Origin: Takakia lepidozioides
Lineage: Eukaryota > Streptophyta > Takakiopsida > Takakiales > Takakiaceae
DNA: 64,000 nt
Assembly: GCA_030704615.1 (NCBI GenBank)
Contig: CM060731.1
Coordinates: forward strand, 64,894,756 to 64,958,755
Reading direction: 5' to 3'
Shown here: positions 58,957-64,000 of the stretch, piece by piece
Numbering within the stretch: the first letter of the stretch is position 1
How the letters are laid out: every line of letters begins with the position of its first letter
Made by a program: the position numbers and the translations under genes
Notes under the pieces: generated by a model
The model's database searches: none
What the model saw: the letters and a program-made list of their open reading frames with translations, nothing else
What the model was told of the DNA's origin: nothing

Positions 58957-59555
58957 GTAGGCAAGTGCCTCCATTTTGAGTTCTCAGTGAAAACAGGGCG
59001 GTCTTAAAAGAGAGTAGTCACGCTTCACTGAGAACCCAAAGAACGGGGTGTGACCCCTAGACATCCAATGCCACTCTGCAAGATCAAACTGTAATAACGC
59101 AGAGGAGCAGAAAGGAACCAAATAAAAGAGTCATCATAGAGTCATCATAAAAGAATCATCATTTCTTGTCTTTTTTCCAAAAAATTGGGTTTCTTTTAAT
59201 TTTTAATTTTAAGGGGATAAAGCCTTCATCATTTTGTTATAGGTTCTATACTGATAAGCAGGTTTTAATCAGTGTTGTGCAGGCCCGGGTTTTGATCCCG
59301 GGTACCTGGACCCGTGCCATCACCAAAAACCCGGTCCCTGACCCGGGTTCATTTTAGAAATGAACCTCGAACCGGACCCGGACCCGCCTGCAAGGTCCAG
59401 AACCCGTTAAACCCGCTACCCGCGGGCCAGTGTAGCCGGTCAGGGTCCGGGTCTTAATTTCAGGTGTGGCATACGGGGTCCACCTTAGATGTGGTAGGCT
59501 TTGCAATGTGTGTGGAGGGGACGAGCAATAGGCCGCTGCAGCAGCCTGCCAACCC

Positions 59556-59706
59556 CAACCAAGTTGTAGCCTAGTGGTAATGGCCACATACCACCTCAAA
59601 AGTGGTTGTGGTTTCAATCTACGGATTGGTGTAACAAAGTTGTGCCCTTCGGTTCCAGGGACACCATAATTTATGCCTCCCGAAGGAGGCGTCATATATT
59701 ATTATT
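59556..59706 (+). mobile_element. tRNA-derived SINE, nearly full length
   Basis: TAGCCTAGTGGTAATGG (A box, 59567) and GGTTTCAATCT (B box, about 59610) are followed by GGGACACCATAATTTATGCC and GGAGGCGTCATATATTATT. It is the longest of three copies in the window and shows the tRNA-like head that the others have lost. Confidence 0.75.
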
Positions 59707-59827
59707 AGGCCAGCTATCCACATCCATGCTATAGTGATCTACTTTAAACCTTGAGGCATATTACTATCCTTAACATGTTTAAGAATTGATATTGAAGAAC
59801 GGAGAAATTCTATTTTAATTCTTACTA

Positions 59828-61920
59828 GGGTAGCCTGTGCCGTTGGCCCAAGTGTCCAGTGTCATCTAAGCCCAAGTGCAATCTCCTATGTATCCAAGTG
59901 CGTCTCCTATGTCGAGGCCCAAGTGCGACCTCTAGGGTAGCCTGTGTCGTTGGGCCATGTGTGAAGAATTGAAATCTTAGACCAAGTGCAATTTCCTATG
60001 TATCCCAGTGCGTCTCCTATGTCGAGGCCCATCTAAGCCCAAGTGCAATCTTCTATGTATACAAGTGCATCTCCCATGTAGAGGCTTAAATGCCCATTAT
60101 CATATAAGCCCAAGTGCAATCTCCTATGTATCCAAGTGCGTCTCCTATGTAGAGGCTCAAGTGCGACCTCCATGTCTAATGTCATCTAAGTCCAAGTGCA
60201 ATCCCCTATGCATCCAGAGACCCTGCAGTTTGGGAGATCTCCACGTCATTGTTCCAACAAAGCCCACTTTGCTACTTTTGCAATCTCCTTTGTCGAGGCT
60301 TCATATATTGATATATCCACTTTGCTATTTTTCGCGAATTTTGAGCGACCAAAAGTACTTGGAATTCCAAATCTCCCACGTGAAGGGCCAATCGTTGCTC
60401 CAGGAAAGCCCACTTTGCTATTTTACTGGTGCCGTTGGCCCAAGTGTCCAATGTGATCTAAGTCCAAATGCATCAATATATGAAGCAAGCCATATCTAAT
60501 CATTTGTTTTCCATAGAGCCTACAACGATTTGAACCGGAGACCTTTCCCTTGATATCTTTCCTATCGAGGTTCCAATCATTGTCCAGTGACCAAAAGTAC
60601 TTGAAATTCGTTTTAGCCATATCTTATCATCTTTTCTCCACAGAGCCTACGACCAAATTTGAACCGGAGACCTTTCCCTTGATGTCGAGGCTCCAACCAT
60701 TGTCCCAGGAATGCCCACTTTGCTATTTTTCGTGAATTTCCAGCGACCCAAAGTACTTGAAATTCCACATCTCCCACACCGCAAGTCCAAAAATCATGAG
60801 ACCACGCCCGTGCACCCCTCCTCGTCGAGGGCTTTCCAATGGTACCAAGCACCAGGGTTGGGGCCTAGCGTTTTGGGACATCTCAACGTGACAAAACAAA
60901 ACAAACGTCTCACTTCATATCAGTGATGTTAAATGAGCAATACATATTCATGGTATACTAGGGTAGCATGTGTCGTTGGCCCAAGTGTCCAGTGTCATCT
61001 AAATCCAAGTGCATCAATATATGAAGCAAGCCATATCCAATCATTTTTTTTCTACAGAGCCTATGACCAGATTTGAACCGGAGACCTTTTCCTTGATATC
61101 TCCAAGTGCTATCCCCTATATATCCAAGTGTGTCTCCTATGTCGAGGCTCAAATGCGACCTCTAGGGTAGCCTGTGTCGTTGGCCCAAGTGTCCACTATC
61201 ATCTAAGTCATCTAAGTCTAATGATTTAGCCATATCTAATCATTTTTTTTTCACATAGCCCAAGTGTCCAATGTCATCTTAGCCCAAATGCAATCTCATA
61301 TGCATCCAACTTTGGCATCTCTTATGTACGTCTCCTATGTCGAGGCCTGGATCTAGGTCCAAGTGCAATCCCCTATGTATCAAAGTGCGTCTCTATGTTG
61401 AGGCCCAAATGCAACCTCTAGGTAGCCTTTGCCGTTGGCCCAAGTGTCCACTGTCATCTAAGCCCAAGTGTAAGATCTTCTATGTATCCCAGCGCGTCTC
61501 CTATGTCAAGGCCCAAGTGTGACCTCTAGTGTAGCCTATATCGTTGGACCCGTGTGTGAAGAATTGAAATCTAAAAGCAAGTGTAATTTCCTATGTAACG
61601 TCCCAAATGCATCTCCTATGTCGAGGCCCATCTAAGCCCAAGTGCAATCTTCTATTCATGTATCCAAGCGCATCTCCCATGTAGAGCCCCAATTGTCCAC
61701 TGTCATCTAAGCCCAAGTGCAATATCATATGTATCCAAGTACGTCTCCCATGTGAAGGCCCAAATAATTTTTTTCCATGGATTTATTGAGTAGTAATATA
61801 TCCAATCATTATTGATATATCTAGGGTAGCCTGTGTCGTTGGCCCAAGTGTCACTGTCATCTAAGTCCAAGTGCAAACCCCTATGTATCAAAGTGCGTCT
61901 CCTATGTCGAGGCCCAAATG
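59828..61920 (-). repeat. Family R repeat block, reverse orientation
   Basis: Degenerate units with CTAGGGTAGCCTGTG(C/T)CGTTGG, CCCAAGTGTCCA(G/A)TGTCATCTAAG, CCAAGTGCAATCTCCTATGT and GTCGAGGCCCAAGTGCGACC are repeated many times (units start near 59828, 59936, 60960, 61155, 61420, 61530). They are the reverse complement of the 36.0-37.6 kb block. Confidence 0.75.
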
Positions 61921-62677
61921 CAACCTCTAGGGTAGCCTTTGCCATTGGCCCAAGTGTCCAATGTCATTTTTTTTCCACAGAGCCTACGACCAGATTTGAA
62001 CCGGAGACCTTTCCCTTGATATCTCTCCCGTCGAGGCTCCAACCATTGTCCCAGGAATGCCCACTTTGCCATTTTTGCTATTTTCGTGAATTTCGAGCGA
62101 CCAAAAGTACTTGGAATTCGACATCTCCCACACCACAGGTCCAAAAATCCTGAGACCAAGCCCGTGCACCCCTCCTCGTCGAGGGCTTTCCAACGGTACC
62201 AAGCATCAGGGCTGGGGCCTTGCGGTTTGGGACATCTCAACGTGACAAAACAAAACAAAACAAAACGAACGTCTCGCTTCATATATTGATTTTGAAGGAA
62301 TCATCAATATCTGAAGCGAGAAGTTTGTTTTGTTTTGTTTTGTAGATTTGAGATGTCCCAAACCGCGAGGCCCAGCCTTGGTGCTTGGTCCCGTTGGAAA
62401 GCCCTCGATGAGGAGGGGTGCACGGGCTTGATATCACGATTTTTGGACCTGAGGTGTGGGGAGATGTCAAATTAGTACTTTTGGTCGCTGGAAATTCGCA
62501 AAAAATAGGAAAGTGGGCTTTCTTGGCACAATGATCGGAGCCTCGATAGGAGAGATATCAAGGAAAAGGTCTCCGGTTCAAATCAGGTCATAGATTCCGT
62601 GGAAAAAAAATGATTAGATTTGGATGACTTAGATGACATTGGAACTTGGGCCAACGGCACATGTTACCCTACAGGTC
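61921..62677. repeat. Large inverted repeat, ~370-bp arms
   Basis: 61921-62291 and 62302-62677 are reverse complements apart from scattered changes and small indels, meeting at a spacer of about 10 bp (TTTTGAAGGA). Each arm is one family R unit, running outward from the centre: GAAGCGAGA(C/A)GTT(C/T)GTTTTG, GAGATGTCCCAAACCGC, GTTGGAAAGCCCTCGA, GATTTTTGGACCT, GGTCTCCGGTTCAAATC. A transcript through it would fold into a very long double-stranded RNA. Confidence 0.85.
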
Positions 62678-62758
62678 ATACTTCTAGACATAGGAGACGC
62701 ACTTGAATGCATAGGAGATTGCACTTGGGCTTACATGACACTGGACACTTGGGCCAAC

Positions 62759-62878
62759 GACAAGCAGTCCCTTCTTACACACAATGTATCCCAGCAGTAC
62801 CCCCGAGTTCACACAGAAAGTACACTTTTCCGGATTCAGACCAAGACCTCTCATCCTGCATCTGGCCAAACATAATTC
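62759..62878 (-). pseudogene. Gypsy reverse-transcriptase scrap
   Basis: Forty residues on the minus strand read C-L-A-R-C-R-M-R-G-L-G-L-N-P-E-K-C, F-C-V-N-S-G-V-L-L-G-Y-I-V and K-G-L-L-V. This is the RT segment just after Y-x-D-D in Ty3/gypsy elements (L-x-L-N-P-x-K-C, G-x-x-L-G-H-x-V). It comes from a different gypsy lineage than the element at 47.6-57 kb, which reads L-K-L-H-P-G-K-C there. Confidence 0.65.
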
Positions 62879-63199
62879 ACAGGCTACCCTAGTGTGTCTT
62901 AAAATAAAATTCATTATTAGGATTTAAATTTTTTCCAGCCATAAATAATTTTATCTCTAATTAATCTTATTTTTTAAATAAATAAATCAGGACCCGGATC
63001 CGAACCCGTGATCCCACTAATATTTCCCAACAACTACCTGGACCCGGACCCGAGTCCGTGTTGAGAAACCCGGACCCGGATTTTCCAAATTTCAAAACCC
63101 CGGATCCGGCGAGTTCCTTAAAAAGGCACTACCCGCAACACTGGTTTTAATACCTAATTTTTCAATAACCGCCCAACACTGGTTAAATTGAATTTTTTT

Positions 63200-63440
63200 G
63201 AAATCTATATAATAGGCAATGTAGTTCGTTTGTTTTGTTTTGTTTTGTTTGTGCCATTGAGATCTCCCAAAGCGCAAGGCCTTTGCCCGGGTTCTTAATA
63301 CCGCTGGAAAGCCCGCGCTGAGTTGGGGTGCATCTAGGTGGTTTCATAATTTTTGGACGTATACTGTGGGAGATATTGGATTTCAAGTATTTTCATCATT
63401 AGAAATTCATGGTAGATAGTAAATTGGGTTTTTTTGGAAT
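63200..63440 (+). repeat. Family R repeat, diverged copy
   Basis: GTTTGTTTTGTTTTGTTTTG, GAGATCTCCCAAAGCGC, GCTGGAAAGCCCGCGCTGAG, AATTTTTGGACG and AGAAATTCATGGTAGATAG follow the same order as the copy at 35.6 kb but with many changes. It lies just outside the hAT-like element. Confidence 0.7.
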
Positions 63441-64000
63441 ATAAAACGATCCTACAATGTGTTCAAGGGCACACTAGTATATATCACATTAATGTAAGAT
63501 TCTCTCTTTCTCTTTCTCTCTTTCTCTTTCTCTCTCTCTCTATACTTGAATGTGGATATGTTCTTTGTAACAACGCTCAAGAACTGCCTGATCCCTTTTA
63601 CTCTTTCTCCAGCCTTGAACATATTGGGACATTGGATGGCAAACTAATACATGATATCTTGTGTTAGGCCCTGTAGCAACAGCATAATAGAGTATATGTG
63701 TACACCTTCTACATGATCCGGTCAATGTACATTGCTCTCTTGGCTGCTCTACTATAGCCAATGCCTTGTATCAGCATTAGGAAACCTGAAAATGAGAGGC
63801 TTGAGGAATTTTTTTTCTGTCTCTTTCTCTCCTTAATGTTGCTAAGATCTTTTTAGACAACATTCAAGAATTGCCTGATCCCGTTATTCCGTTCAGATTT
63901 TTTTGTCTAGAACGGAACGGGGGATTGTAGAACGACTATGATGACTCATGAGGGTGACTCATTAGGGTTCATCCTAGAGGTCTCAACCTAAAGCTGCTGC
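63441..64000. other. Non-genic stretch with CT-rich microsatellite
   Basis: TCTCTTTCTCTTTCTC-type repeat at about 63502-63541. AAGAACTGCCTGATCCC(T/G) occurs at 63580 and, as AAGAATTGCCTGATCCCG, at 63868, a short diverged duplication. No gene seen. Confidence 0.45.

Larger units (their letters stand above)
57150..59000 (-). mobile_element. L1-type LINE 3' end, split by a hAT-like insertion
   Basis: On the minus strand, 57849-57439 encodes the zinc-binding domain found at the end of plant LINE ORF2: A-K-L-F-G-F-L-W-K-L-T-N-R-I-L-P, C-S-V-C-H (a C-x2-C pair), I-E-H-C-L-V-L-C-P and L-W-N-I-W. Joining across the insertion at 57850-58956 extends the frame upstream as P-V-F-T-E-N-S-K-W-R-H-L-L-T-H before a stop (TAA) is met. 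57150-57290 resembles 4690-4860 and is probably 3' UTR. The reverse transcriptase and endonuclease parts are not in the window. Dead fragment. Confidence 0.7.
59270..63143. mobile_element. hAT-like element, 3.9 kb, with 8-bp TSD
   Basis: Starts CAGTGTTG and ends CAACACTG, flanked on both sides by the exact 8-bp direct repeat GTTTTAAT (59262-59269 and 63144-63151). Both subterminal regions are full of CCCGGACCCG-type words (59275-59460 and 62990-63120), as subterminal transposase-binding arrays often are. No transposase is recognisable inside. The interior is filled by a SINE copy, family R repeats, a large inverted repeat and a gypsy RT scrap. The class is inferred from the TSD length and terminal bases. 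Confidence 0.75.

Noticed and set aside
59556-59706. tRNA gene
   Set aside because: A and B boxes are present but there is no acceptor stem or anticodon arm, and the 3' tail recurs in other SINE copies with target duplications.

Overview
This is a stretch of nuclear DNA from a land plant. It has multi-exon genes with short exons and GT/AG introns, plant-only protein families (a BURP-domain protein, PLS-class PPR proteins with DYW-domain remnants) and about as much transposon debris as genes. The many near-identical PPR fragments (MYAKCGS, GKEVHADIIKAG) and a Ty3/gypsy element with chromatin-type extra domains suggest a seed-free plant such as a fern, lycophyte or bryophyte. That placement is inference.

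Layout. 1-4.9 kb: duplicated gene debris with OSB-like (WW-D-R) motifs, PPR fragments, a G-box tandem repeat and a LINE 3'-end remnant. 5-14 kb: mostly non-genic, with a full-length SINE, an unrecognised broken ORF, a 2-oxoglutarate oxygenase pseudogene and a perfect-stem hairpin. 14.8-16.5 kb: a two-exon BURP-domain gene. 17.4-17.95 kb: PPR and ABCG-transporter fragments. 18.7-33.0 kb, minus strand: a complete 33-exon gene for the proteasome activator PA200/PSME4. I rebuilt it exon by exon; every junction keeps frame and the protein (1883 aa) ends in the expected Y-F-A. 33.3-34.8 kb, plus strand: a five-exon gene for a NOL7-like nucleolar protein, head to head with PSME4 across 283 bp.

35.6-37.6 kb: an odd tandem/dispersed repeat, found again in the other orientation at 59.8-62.9 kb. 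39.0-43.6 kb: one long intact PPR ORF (minus) with a decayed DYW tail behind it, and a frameshifted PPR pseudogene (plus). 45.4-47.4 kb: an unrecognised broken gene with a SINE insertion and a clean target-site duplication.

47.6-57.0 kb: a Ty3/gypsy element with gag, protease, reverse transcriptase, RNase H and integrase. It carries two unusual extras: a half-deleted C5 cytosine-methyltransferase-like domain between protease and RT, and a PHD finger at the integrase C terminus. It is dead: several frameshifts, nonsense codons and an E-to-D change at the third integrase catalytic position. 57-63.2 kb: a LINE 3' end split by a 1.1-kb hAT-like element, then a 3.9-kb hAT-like element with an 8-bp target-site duplication, itself holding a SINE, a ~370-bp-arm inverted repeat and a gypsy RT scrap.

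Only PSME4, the NOL7-like gene, the BURP gene and perhaps the 39.4-41.1 kb PPR gene look functional. The first two may share a promoter region; no other functional link between genes is visible.
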